Positions 1-4,866 of a DNA stretch of 7,078 nucleotides are shown here, piece by piece. Location: the NCBI GenBank assembly GCA_035515515.1, contig DATJBC010000210.1, positions 1-7,078 of the forward strand, given 5' to 3'. Origin of the DNA: DATJBC01 sp035515515. GTDB lineage: Bacteria > Actinomycetota > Acidimicrobiia > Acidimicrobiales > UBA8190. A program made the position numbers and the translations under genes. Positions within the stretch are counted from its first letter, which is position 1. Each line of letters starts with the position of its first letter. Below the pieces are notes generated by a model that was not told where the DNA came from, ran no database searches, and saw nothing but the letters and a program-made list of their open reading frames with translations.

Positions 1-401
1 GCTCCGTCGAGCACCGGGGCGCCGTTGCGCGCCAGGCGCCATCCCACGCCTGTGAACTTGTCGCCCCCCGACACGGCGAAGTCCCGGCCGAGCGCCTCCT
101 GGTCCTCGGCGAGGATGTTGACGCAGAAGGCCCCCGCGGCAGCGATCCGGGGCCAGCTCGTCGAGCTCTTCCCCGGGGCCAGCGCCACCAACGGCGGTTC
201 CAACGACAGCGCGGCGAAGGCCTGGCACGTGAAGCCCACGGGCTCCCCTCCCTCAGTGGCCGTGACGACGGTGACGCCGGTGGCGAAGTGGCCGAGCACC
301 TCCCGGAAGCGGCCCGAGTCGAAGGTCGGGGCGCCCGTCGCCCCCAGGTCGTCGCCATCCGCGTCGAACGCCCCCATGTCGCTGCCCGTGGTGTCGCCCA
401 T
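1..401 (-). CDS. Flavin reductase-like, FMN-binding domain protein (C-terminus cut by window edge)
   Basis: The reverse strand from 401 to the left edge encodes 133 residues of a flavin reductase (HpaC/DIM6-NTAB type split-barrel) domain. Family members use NAD(P)H to reduce FMN or FAD and hand the reduced flavin to a partner monooxygenase. Visible family features are GHFATGVTVVTA (residues 37-48), the segment around SLEPPLVAL (66-74), a Ser/Thr-rich loop typical of the flavin phosphate site (KSSTSW, 78-83) and FCVNILAEDQ (92-101). The C-terminal 30-40 residues are missing. ATG at 401 was chosen because it is in frame with GAGGA just upstream; ATG at 377 is also possible. The first 30 residues are Asp/Gly-rich and look disordered, and the frame stays open and acidic upstream of 401 without a usual start codon. 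The gene follows the MBL hydrolase by about 65 bases in the same direction, so an operon is likely. No partner oxygenase is visible. Confidence 0.8.
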   Translation of the reverse strand, partial: MGDTTGSDMGAFDADGDDLGATGAPTFDSGRFREVLGHFATGVTVVTATEGGEPVGFTCQAFAALSLEPPLVALAPGKSSTSWPRIAAAGAFCVNILAEDQEALGRDFAVSGGDKFTGVGWRLARNGAPVLDG

Positions 402-466
402 GGTGTCCTCGCCGTCCGTCTCCGGGCCCGTGCCGTCTCCATCCGCTCGGCGCCGCCTCCCGTGAG

Positions 467-1312
467 TCAGGAGGTGCCGAGGTCGAGGGCCAATCCTTCT
501 CTGGCGGCGATCAGGCTGTCGAGGCGGCCGGCGTCGGCGGTGGCGCAGGCGTCGGACAGCAGCCCGTCGATGTCGTCGTCGGTGTGCAGCGGGTCGTGGT
601 GGAACAGCGCCAGCTGGCGGGCCCCTGCCTCGGCGGCGACGTGCACCGCGTAGCTCATCGTCGAGTGTCCCCACGTCGACTTGGCCCGGTATTCCTCCTC
701 GGTGTACTGGGCGTCGTGGACGACGAGGTCGGCGCGGTCGCAGAGCTCCAGGACCGCCGGCGCCACGTGCTCGCGGTCATGGGGGGCCTGGTGGTCGCTC
801 ACGAAGGCGAGCACCGCTCCCCCGGACTCGATGCGGAAGCCGAGGGTGGTGCCCACGTGGGGCACCTGGCGCACCATCACCTTGGCCGACCCCACGGCCA
901 GCACGTCGTCAACCACCTCGTGGAACTCGATCATCCCGGCCAGCTCCTTCACCTGCACGGGGAAGAACGGGGGCTTCACGACGCGGTCGATGATGTCGTG
1001 CAGGGGGTTGGGGTCCTGGACGGGCCCGTACACGTCCATCCGGGCGCCGGCGCGCAACAGGGGCGTGCAGAAGGGCAGCCCGATGATGTGGTCCCAGTGC
1101 AGATGCGTGAGGAAGGCCGTGACCTCCACGGGCCGGTCCGGTCCGAAGCGCGCCTCGAGGTCGTGGCCGAGGGGGCGCAGCCCGGTGCCCAGGTCGAGGA
1201 TGATGGGCGCCTCGTCCCCCACCTCCACGGCCACGCACGCCGTGTTCCCGCCGTAACGGACGTAGTGGGGTCCGGCGCACGGGCACGAGCCCCGCACCCC
1301 GAAGAACGTCAC
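467..1312 (-). CDS. MBL-fold metallo-hydrolase (PhnP / cyclic-phosphodiesterase-like)
   Basis: This is a metallo-beta-lactamase-fold hydrolase of about 281 residues, probably cytosolic because no signal peptide is seen. Numbered from GTG at 1312, it opens with the family start FFGVRGSCP and YGGNTACV, then LDLGTG. The di-metal signature HLHWDH lies at residues 70-75. Further likely metal or phosphate ligands are PHVG (H152), SDH (D173, H174), HDAQY (H199, D200), WGHS (H216) and FHHD (H238, H239). The layout resembles the PhnP and RNase Z-like phosphodiesterase branch rather than true beta-lactamases; the substrate cannot be told from sequence. The frame extends up to a TTG at 1336, but a purine-rich GGAGGGGG lies inside that extension. 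It is well spaced for CTG at 1318 and loosely for GTG at 1312, so the TTG is probably not the start. The gene is divergent from the alpha/beta hydrolase and upstream of the flavin reductase. Confidence 0.87.
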   Translation of the reverse strand: MTFFGVRGSCPCAGPHYVRYGGNTACVAVEVGDEAPIILDLGTGLRPLGHDLEARFGPDRPVEVTAFLTHLHWDHIIGLPFCTPLLRAGARMDVYGPVQDPNPLHDIIDRVVKPPFFPVQVKELAGMIEFHEVVDDVLAVGSAKVMVRQVPHVGTTLGFRIESGGAVLAFVSDHQAPHDREHVAPAVLELCDRADLVVHDAQYTEEEYRAKSTWGHSTMSYAVHVAAEAGARQLALFHHDPLHTDDDIDGLLSDACATADAGRLDSLIAAREGLALDLGTS

Positions 1313-1349
1313 TCGCAGCGCACAACCCCCTCCCAACGGCCCCTCGCCG

Positions 1350-1378
1350 CGCCGCCGGCCGCCCTCCCGGTGGCGGCG
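1350..1378. repeat. GC-rich inverted repeat in divergent intergenic region
   Basis: CGCCGCC at 1350-1356 pairs with GGCGGCG at 1372-1378 around a 15-base loop. It lies between the divergent MBL hydrolase and alpha/beta hydrolase genes and would sit in the leader of a leftward transcript. Such stems arise easily by chance at this base composition, so a function is uncertain. Confidence 0.25.
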
Positions 1379-1407
1379 GGCATCGAAGGGCCCCTCGTCG
1401 GCGACAC

Positions 1408-1413
1408 TACTCT
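1408..1413 (+). promoter_or_regulatory. Candidate -10 hexamer for a leaderless alpha/beta hydrolase transcript
   Basis: TACTCT fits the actinobacterial TAnnnT -10 pattern and ends 6 bases before the ATG at 1420. That places the expected transcription start at or next to the start codon. No Shine-Dalgarno sequence is visible before this ATG. On the other strand TAGTGT (1409-1404) overlaps it and could serve the leftward MBL gene. No convincing -35 box is seen. Confidence 0.4.
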
Positions 1414-1419
1414 GCAGCC

Positions 1420-2289
1420 ATGCAACAGCACGCCGTCACCGTCAACGGCGTCGACGTCGCGTACCTCGAGGAGGGACCGTCGGGGGGCCCGCTGGCGCTG
1501 TGCCTGCACGGCTTCCCCGACACGGCGCACACCTGGCGCCACCTGCTCCCGGCGCTGGCCGGCGCCGGGTACCGCGCCGTGGCGCCGTGGCTGCGGGGAT
1601 ACGCCCCCACCTCCATCCCCCGTGACGGCGTGTACCAGGTGGGCGCCCTCGCCTCCGACGCCGGCGCGCTGCACGAGGCGCTGGGCGGCGACGACCGGGC
1701 CGTGCTCATCGGCCACGACTGGGGCGCGTTCGCCGCCTACGGCGCGACCGCCCTCCACCCCCGGCGCTGGCGGCGGGTGGTGACCATGGCGGTGCCGCCT
1801 CTGGCCGCCTCGGCCCCCTCGTTCTTCTCCTACGCCCAGATGAAGCGGAGCTTCTACATCTTCTTGTTCCAGACGGCGCTGGCCGAGACGGCGGTGAGCG
1901 CGGACGGGTACCGCTTCCTCGACGACCTGTGGGCCGATTGGTCCCCGGGCTACGACGGGTCCTGGGACGTGGCCCGCGTGAAGGAGTCCCTGGGCGAGCC
2001 CGAGCGGCTGTCGGCCGCCATCGGCTACTACCGGGCCATCTTCGACGCCAGCCTGCACGATCCCGCCTACGAGGAGGCCCAGGCGGCGTCGGCCACCTCG
2101 CCGCCCCAGCCCACGCTCTATCTCCACGGCGCCGACGACGGGTGCATGGGGGTCGACGCCATCGGCGACGTCCGTGCCGTGCTGTCGGAGGGGTCCGAGC
2201 ACGTCGTCGTGGAGCGCGCCGGCCACTTCCTCCACCTCGACCAGCCCGCCGTGGTGCAGGAGCACGTGCTCCGCTTCCTCGCCGGGTGA
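1420..2289 (+). CDS. Alpha/beta hydrolase, epoxide hydrolase-like
   Basis: This 289-residue protein is an alpha/beta-hydrolase-fold enzyme, cytosolic and without signal peptide. The oxyanion-hole motif HGFP is at residues 30-33 and GYAPTS at 60-65. The nucleophile elbow GHDWG is at 98-102, with D100 in place of the usual serine. An Asp nucleophile together with HGxP is typical of epoxide hydrolases; haloalkane dehalogenases and fluoroacetate dehalogenases also use Asp. The likely acid is D240 (or D239) in LHGADDG and the likely base is H269 in AGHFLHLDQP. The YYR stretch (203-205) in the cap resembles the lid tyrosine region of epoxide hydrolases, which activates the epoxide oxygen. The length is normal for the family. 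ATG at 1420 gives a conventional N-terminus (VNGVDVAYLEEG). The gene stands alone between a divergent and a convergent neighbour. The true substrate is unknown. Confidence 0.88.
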   Translation: MQQHAVTVNGVDVAYLEEGPSGGPLALCLHGFPDTAHTWRHLLPALAGAGYRAVAPWLRGYAPTSIPRDGVYQVGALASDAGALHEALGGDDRAVLIGHDWGAFAAYGATALHPRRWRRVVTMAVPPLAASAPSFFSYAQMKRSFYIFLFQTALAETAVSADGYRFLDDLWADWSPGYDGSWDVARVKESLGEPERLSAAIGYYRAIFDASLHDPAYEEAQAASATSPPQPTLYLHGADDGCMGVDAIGDVRAVLSEGSEHVVVERAGHFLHLDQPAVVQEHVLRFLAG

Positions 2290-2302
2290 GCCCGCCGCGT
2301 CC

Positions 2303-2330
2303 CCCCGCGGGCCGACGTCCCCGCGGGCCG
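2303..2330. repeat. Tandem 12-bp direct repeat between convergent genes
   Basis: CCCCGCGGGCCG occurs exactly at 2303-2314 and again at 2319-2330, four bases apart, in the 55-base gap between the alpha/beta hydrolase and mutY stop codons. Either copy can pair with the CGCGGGG at 2329-2335, so two mutually exclusive stems are possible. Confidence 0.5.
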
Positions 2331-2338
2331 CGGGGCGT
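2315..2338. terminator. Candidate bidirectional GC hairpin terminator
   Basis: CCCCGCG (2319-2325) pairs with CGCGGGG (2329-2335) around a GGC loop. The stem extends by ACG (2315-2317) with CGT (2336-2338) across a single bulged T. It lies between two convergent stop codons. There is no T tract on either strand, as is common for hairpin terminators in GC-rich actinobacteria, so the call rests on stem strength and location. Confidence 0.45.
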
Positions 2339-2344
2339 GGCGGC

Positions 2345-3226
2345 TCAGGCCGTGGGCAGCGACAGGACGTTGCCGCGGCCGCGCCGGGCCAGGCCGTCGG
2401 CCACGAGCCCGTCGGCGACGCGGCGGGCGCGGGCGGGGTCCTCGGGCCAGCCGCACGCCCCGGGCAGCTGCGAGGGGCGGACGGGCCCCGCCCGCAGCGC
2501 GGCGACCAGGCGGCCGCGGCCCTGGCGGTCGGAACCCTCGAAGCGGCTCTGCGCCGGGCGCCGACCGGCGGGGTCAGGTCCCCCCGGGGCGCCGCGCCAC
2601 GCACACCACCGCCGCAGCGGGCACGGCGCGCACGAGGGTGCCCCCGCCGTGCAGAAGAGGGCGCCCAGCTCCATGAGGCCCTGGTTCCAGTGCCACGGGT
2701 GCCCGGGGGGCACGAGCGAGTCGGCCAGCCGCTGGGCGTCGGCCGCCGGCAAGGGGCGGCCCGCCACCGCCCGGCACAGCACGCGCCTGGTGTTCACGTC
2801 CACCACCGCCTCGGGGCGCTCGAAGGCGAACACGAGCACCGCACGGGCCGTGTAGCTCCCCACCCCCGGGAGCGCGAGCAGGGCGTCGAGCTCGGCCGGG
2901 ACCGTGCCACCGTGGTGCTCCACGATCCGCCGGGCCGCCCCGTGCAGATGACGGGCCCGGCGGTTGTAGCCCAGCCCGGCCCAGGCGCGCAGCACCGCCC
3001 CCGCGCCGGCGCGGGCGCACGCCGCGGGCGTGGGGAATTGGGCCATGAAGCGCTCGTAGACGGGCGCCACCCGGTGAGCCTGGGTCTGCTGGAGCATGAC
3101 CTCGCTCACCAGCACCGCCCACGGGTCGCGGGTGGCACGCCACGGCAGCGGCCGAAGGGCGCTGCGCCCGACGCACAGCACCGCCCGGCGCAGGCCGCGC
3201 CACGCCGGCCCGGGAGGGGCCGTCAA
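2345..3226 (-). CDS. mutY: A/G-specific adenine glycosylase MutY
   Basis: This base-excision-repair enzyme removes adenine mispaired with 8-oxoguanine or guanine. Numbered from TTG at 3226 (293 residues), it shows PWR (28-30) and SEVMLQQTQ (41-49) with catalytic Glu E42 and the MutY-type QQT. The helix-hairpin-helix LPGVGSYTARAV spans 119-130, with Tyr125 where endonuclease III has its catalytic Lys. The second catalytic Asp is D143 in VVDVNTRRVL. The 4Fe-4S ligands are C192, C199, C202 and C208, spaced C-x6-C-x2-C-x5-C. The C-terminal MutT/NUDIX-like domain of E. coli MutY is reduced to a short tail (RFEGSDRQGRGRLV onward), as in short actinobacterial MutY proteins. The frame stays open to 3583, but that part lies inside the upstream MaoC gene. 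TTG at 3226 overlaps the MaoC stop codon as TTGA and gives the expected N-terminus; a GTG 15 codons in is an alternative. It is the last gene of a three-gene leftward operon. Confidence 0.92.
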   Translation of the reverse strand: MTAPPGPAWRGLRRAVLCVGRSALRPLPWRATRDPWAVLVSEVMLQQTQAHRVAPVYERFMAQFPTPAACARAGAGAVLRAWAGLGYNRRARHLHGAARRIVEHHGGTVPAELDALLALPGVGSYTARAVLVFAFERPEAVVDVNTRRVLCRAVAGRPLPAADAQRLADSLVPPGHPWHWNQGLMELGALFCTAGAPSCAPCPLRRWCAWRGAPGGPDPAGRRPAQSRFEGSDRQGRGRLVAALRAGPVRPSQLPGACGWPEDPARARRVADGLVADGLARRGRGNVLSLPTA

Positions 3227-3735
3227 TCCCAGACGTCGTCGCCGTAGGGACGGCGCCGGGGGGGTGCGGCGGCGCGCGTCCACACCATGACCTTGCGGCG
3301 GAAGTAGACGACCTCCTCCCCCCGCTGGTTGAAGCCCTTGGTCTCCACGGTCACCACGCCGCGGTCCGGCTTGGAGGACGAGGGGACCTTGTCGATCACG
3401 CGCGACTCGGCGTAGATGGTGTCCCCGTGGAAGGTGGGGAACCGGTGCACGAGGGTCTCCACCTCCAGGTTGGCGATGCACGAGCCGCTCACGTCGGGCA
3501 CGCTCATGCCCAGCACGAGGGAGTACACCAGGTTGCCCACGACCACGTTCTTGCCTTGCACCGTGTCGTGCTCGGCGAACCACTCGTTGGTGTGCAGGGG
3601 ATGGTGGTTCATGGTGATCATGCAGAAGAGATGGTCGTCGTACTCGGTGACCGTCTTGCCGGGCCAGTGGCGGTAGACGTCGCCGGGCTCGAAGTCCTCG
3701 AAGGTCCGGCCGAAGGGCCGGTCGTGCACGGTCAT
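3223..3735 (-). CDS. MaoC-like hot-dog dehydratase, candidate mesaconyl-CoA hydratase
   Basis: This 170-residue single hot-dog protein belongs to the MaoC dehydratase family. The active-site helix region is YDDHLFCMITMNHHPLH (residues 32-48), followed by VVVGNLVYSLVLGMSV. In classical R-hydratases this motif reads D-x-N-P-L-H; here it reads N-H-H-P-L-H (43-48), so H48 is kept but Asp is replaced by Asn43. The ending (FHGDTIYAESRV, then RGVVTVETKGFNQ and FRRKVMV) is typical of short actinobacterial MaoC proteins, which I recall from ethylmalonyl-CoA pathway clusters. The inferred reaction is reversible hydration of mesaconyl-CoA to beta-methylmalyl-CoA. Characterised proteobacterial Mch proteins are about twice as long, so this would act as an oligomer of single domains. 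The ATG at 3735 overlaps the upstream stop codon as ATGA. The last residues, AAAPPRRRPYGDD, form a Pro/Arg-rich tail. Family is certain; substrate is inferred from neighbours. Confidence 0.85.
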   Translation of the reverse strand: MTVHDRPFGRTFEDFEPGDVYRHWPGKTVTEYDDHLFCMITMNHHPLHTNEWFAEHDTVQGKNVVVGNLVYSLVLGMSVPDVSGSCIANLEVETLVHRFPTFHGDTIYAESRVIDKVPSSSKPDRGVVTVETKGFNQRGEEVVYFRRKVMVWTRAAAPPRRRPYGDDVWD

Positions 3736-4160
3736 ACCGTCACCCGGGGGCGCGTGGTGAAGCCCAGCGCCCAGTCGGCCTCGGAGTTTCCGTCGATGGA
3801 CAGCCGCCAGATGTAGCGGTTGCCCGGCTCGAGGGGCAGCGGGCTGAGGTTGACGGCCAGCGCCACGTCGATGGGCGTGCCCACGGGCACCGTGGTCGGG
3901 CGCACCACGTTGAACTCGCCGCGCACCTCGACGGGGTGGGTGCCCTCAGGCGTGTCCACCATCACGGGCCGCCCGTCGGCGTCCTCGAGGAACAGCTCCC
4001 AGTGGTGCACCTGCTCGGCCTCGTGCCACCCGACGTCGATCTTGAGCGCCACGGCCGAGGGCATCGGGTCGGGGCCGGTGAGCGACCACCCGCCCCCCAG
4101 GACGAACAGCTTCCCGTCGGCGACCTGCGCCGCGTCGCACAACAGCATCGTGACCTTCAC
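3732..4160 (-). CDS. Conserved protein of unknown function (DUF6941-like)
   Basis: This is a 142-residue soluble protein with no signal peptide or membrane segment. The opening LLCDAAQVADGKLFVLGGGWS (about residues 6-26) resembles the actinobacterial family I recall as DUF6941, although I could not check this by search. The rest looks like a compact beta-sandwich: an Asp/Glu-rich strand (HHWELFLEDADG), then PVMVDTPEG, a long NVVRPTTVPVGTP stretch, and a final NRYIWRLSIDG strand pair. No catalytic motif is evident. GTG at 4160 sits 7 bases after a TAGCCT hexamer and would suit a leaderless mRNA. ATG at 4148, preceded by GAAGG, is an alternative start. It is the first gene of the operon and overlaps the MaoC gene by ATGA, so the two products are probably made in step. 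Whether it serves the CoA pathway is unknown. Confidence 0.75.
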   Translation of the reverse strand: MKVTMLLCDAAQVADGKLFVLGGGWSLTGPDPMPSAVALKIDVGWHEAEQVHHWELFLEDADGRPVMVDTPEGTHPVEVRGEFNVVRPTTVPVGTPIDVALAVNLSPLPLEPGNRYIWRLSIDGNSEADWALGFTTRPRVTV

Positions 4161-4167
4161 GCCCGGC

Positions 4168-4173
4168 AGGCTA
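4168..4173 (-). promoter_or_regulatory. Candidate -10 hexamer for the leftward unknown protein-MaoC-mutY operon
   Basis: Read on the reverse strand this is TAGCCT, a TAnnnT match that ends 7 bases before the GTG at 4160. The transcript would then begin at or very near the start codon. The -35 position would fall over the start of the divergent methyltransferase gene and shows no good consensus. Confidence 0.42.
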
Positions 4174-4184
4174 CAGCCGATAGC
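4170..4184. promoter_or_regulatory. Pseudo-palindrome spanning both divergent -10 elements
   Basis: GCTACAGCCGATAGC is a 15-bp imperfect inverted repeat; the arms match at 5 of 7 positions, with GCTA/TAGC outermost. It is centred at 4177 and overlaps both candidate -10 hexamers. It could be an operator, or simply the by-product of two opposed TAnnnT boxes. Confidence 0.25.
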
Positions 4185-4186
4185 GT
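4181..4186 (+). promoter_or_regulatory. Candidate -10 hexamer for the methyltransferase-dehydrogenase operon
   Basis: TAGCGT matches TAnnnT and ends 8 bases before the GTG at 4195, with no ribosome binding site between. A weak -35-like TTCACG lies at 4156-4161 with a long 19-base spacer, covering the divergent gene's start codon. Confidence 0.42.
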
Positions 4187-4194
4187 CTTCGCCC

Positions 4195-4854
4195 GTGCCG
4201 GACGCCCTGCGCGACGACGTCTATCGGCGCCCCCTCGCCACCGCGCTCGACCGGCTGGGCGTGGCGCCGGGCTGGCGCTGTGTCGACGTGGGCGCAGGCG
4301 GTGGCGACGTCTCGGTGGCCCTGGCCGAGATCGTGGGCCACGACGGGCGCGTGTACGCCGTGGACAGCGATCCCCGCTCACGCGACGAGGTCGCCGCCGC
4401 GGCGGCGGCCTTCAGCCAGGTGATCGCCATCACCCAGGCCGGCGAGGACCTCCTGCTGCCCGAGGCGGTCGACGTGGCGTTCTGCCGGTTCCTGCTCATG
4501 CACGTCGCCGATCCCGCCGTCGTGCTGGCCCGCATGCGGGGCGCGGTGCGCCCCGGGGGCTGGGTCGTCGCCCAGGAGCCCATCACCTCCGCCGGGCGCG
4601 TCGGCGGGGCCGCCATGTCGATGCCCGGCGCGCCGCACCCCGACATCGGGTCGGTGCTGCCCGCGCTGGTGCGCGACGCCGGCCTCACCATCGTCGACGC
4701 CTGGGCCGAGGCGCCCGCCGGCGTGGGCCCGGGCCCCGTGCACGCCTACCTGTCCGCCCTCACCGGCGTCGACCCCGGCGACGACCCCATCGTGCTCCCG
4801 CCCCTCGTGACGGTGCTCGGCCTCGTGCCCAGGGACCCGGGGCACGGTCGGTAA
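4195..4854 (+). CDS. Class I SAM-dependent methyltransferase
   Basis: This is a Rossmann-fold methyltransferase of 219 residues. SAM-binding motif I is VDVGAGGG (30-37), the acidic end of strand beta-2 is AVDSD (55-59), and the motif IV region is VDVAFCRFLLMHVADP (92-107). The following strand is preceded by RPGGWVVAQEP (119-129), typical of Methyltransf_11/25 and UbiE-like small-molecule enzymes. The C-terminal half, which usually selects the substrate, has no feature I can assign, so the acceptor is unknown. The frame is open back to 3820, but that region lies over the oppositely oriented unknown gene. GTG at 4195 gives a normal family N-terminus of about 25 residues before motif I and sits next to a candidate -10. 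The TAA stop is 12 bases before the dehydrogenase start, so the pair is probably co-transcribed. Confidence 0.85.
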   Translation: MPDALRDDVYRRPLATALDRLGVAPGWRCVDVGAGGGDVSVALAEIVGHDGRVYAVDSDPRSRDEVAAAAAAFSQVIAITQAGEDLLLPEAVDVAFCRFLLMHVADPAVVLARMRGAVRPGGWVVAQEPITSAGRVGGAAMSMPGAPHPDIGSVLPALVRDAGLTIVDAWAEAPAGVGPGPVHAYLSALTGVDPGDDPIVLPPLVTVLGLVPRDPGHGR

Positions 4855-4857
4855 CCT
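4852..4857 (+). promoter_or_regulatory. Candidate internal -10 hexamer for the dehydrogenase gene
   Basis: TAACCT begins with the methyltransferase TAA stop and ends 9 bases before the GTG at 4867. It fits TAnnnT and no ribosome binding site separates it from the start codon. It could give the dehydrogenase its own near-leaderless transcript in addition to read-through from the methyltransferase. Confidence 0.3.
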
Positions 4858-4866
4858 CGGGCTGCC

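Noticed and set aside
1313..1336. TTG at 1336 as start of the MBL hydrolase
   Set aside because: The likely ribosome binding site GGAGGGGG would fall inside the coding region, and the family normally begins just before the FFGVRGS motif.
584..1783. A 399-residue forward open frame opposite the MBL hydrolase
   Set aside because: It has no domain; the reverse strand carries an intact HxHxDH metallo-hydrolase, and its 3' part is antiphase to the alpha/beta hydrolase.
1309..2604. A 431-residue reverse open frame opposite the alpha/beta hydrolase
   Set aside because: Low-complexity composition and complete overlap with a gene that has all its catalytic residues.
2345..3583. A 412-residue open frame on the reverse strand as one protein
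   Set aside because: The first roughly 119 residues lie antiphase inside the MaoC gene and resemble no protein; MutY homology begins just after the TTG at 3226.
3820..4194. Upstream extension of the methyltransferase frame to an ATG at 3820
   Set aside because: The added 125 residues are Ser/Thr-rich antisense to the unknown gene, and the domain starts normally from GTG at 4195.
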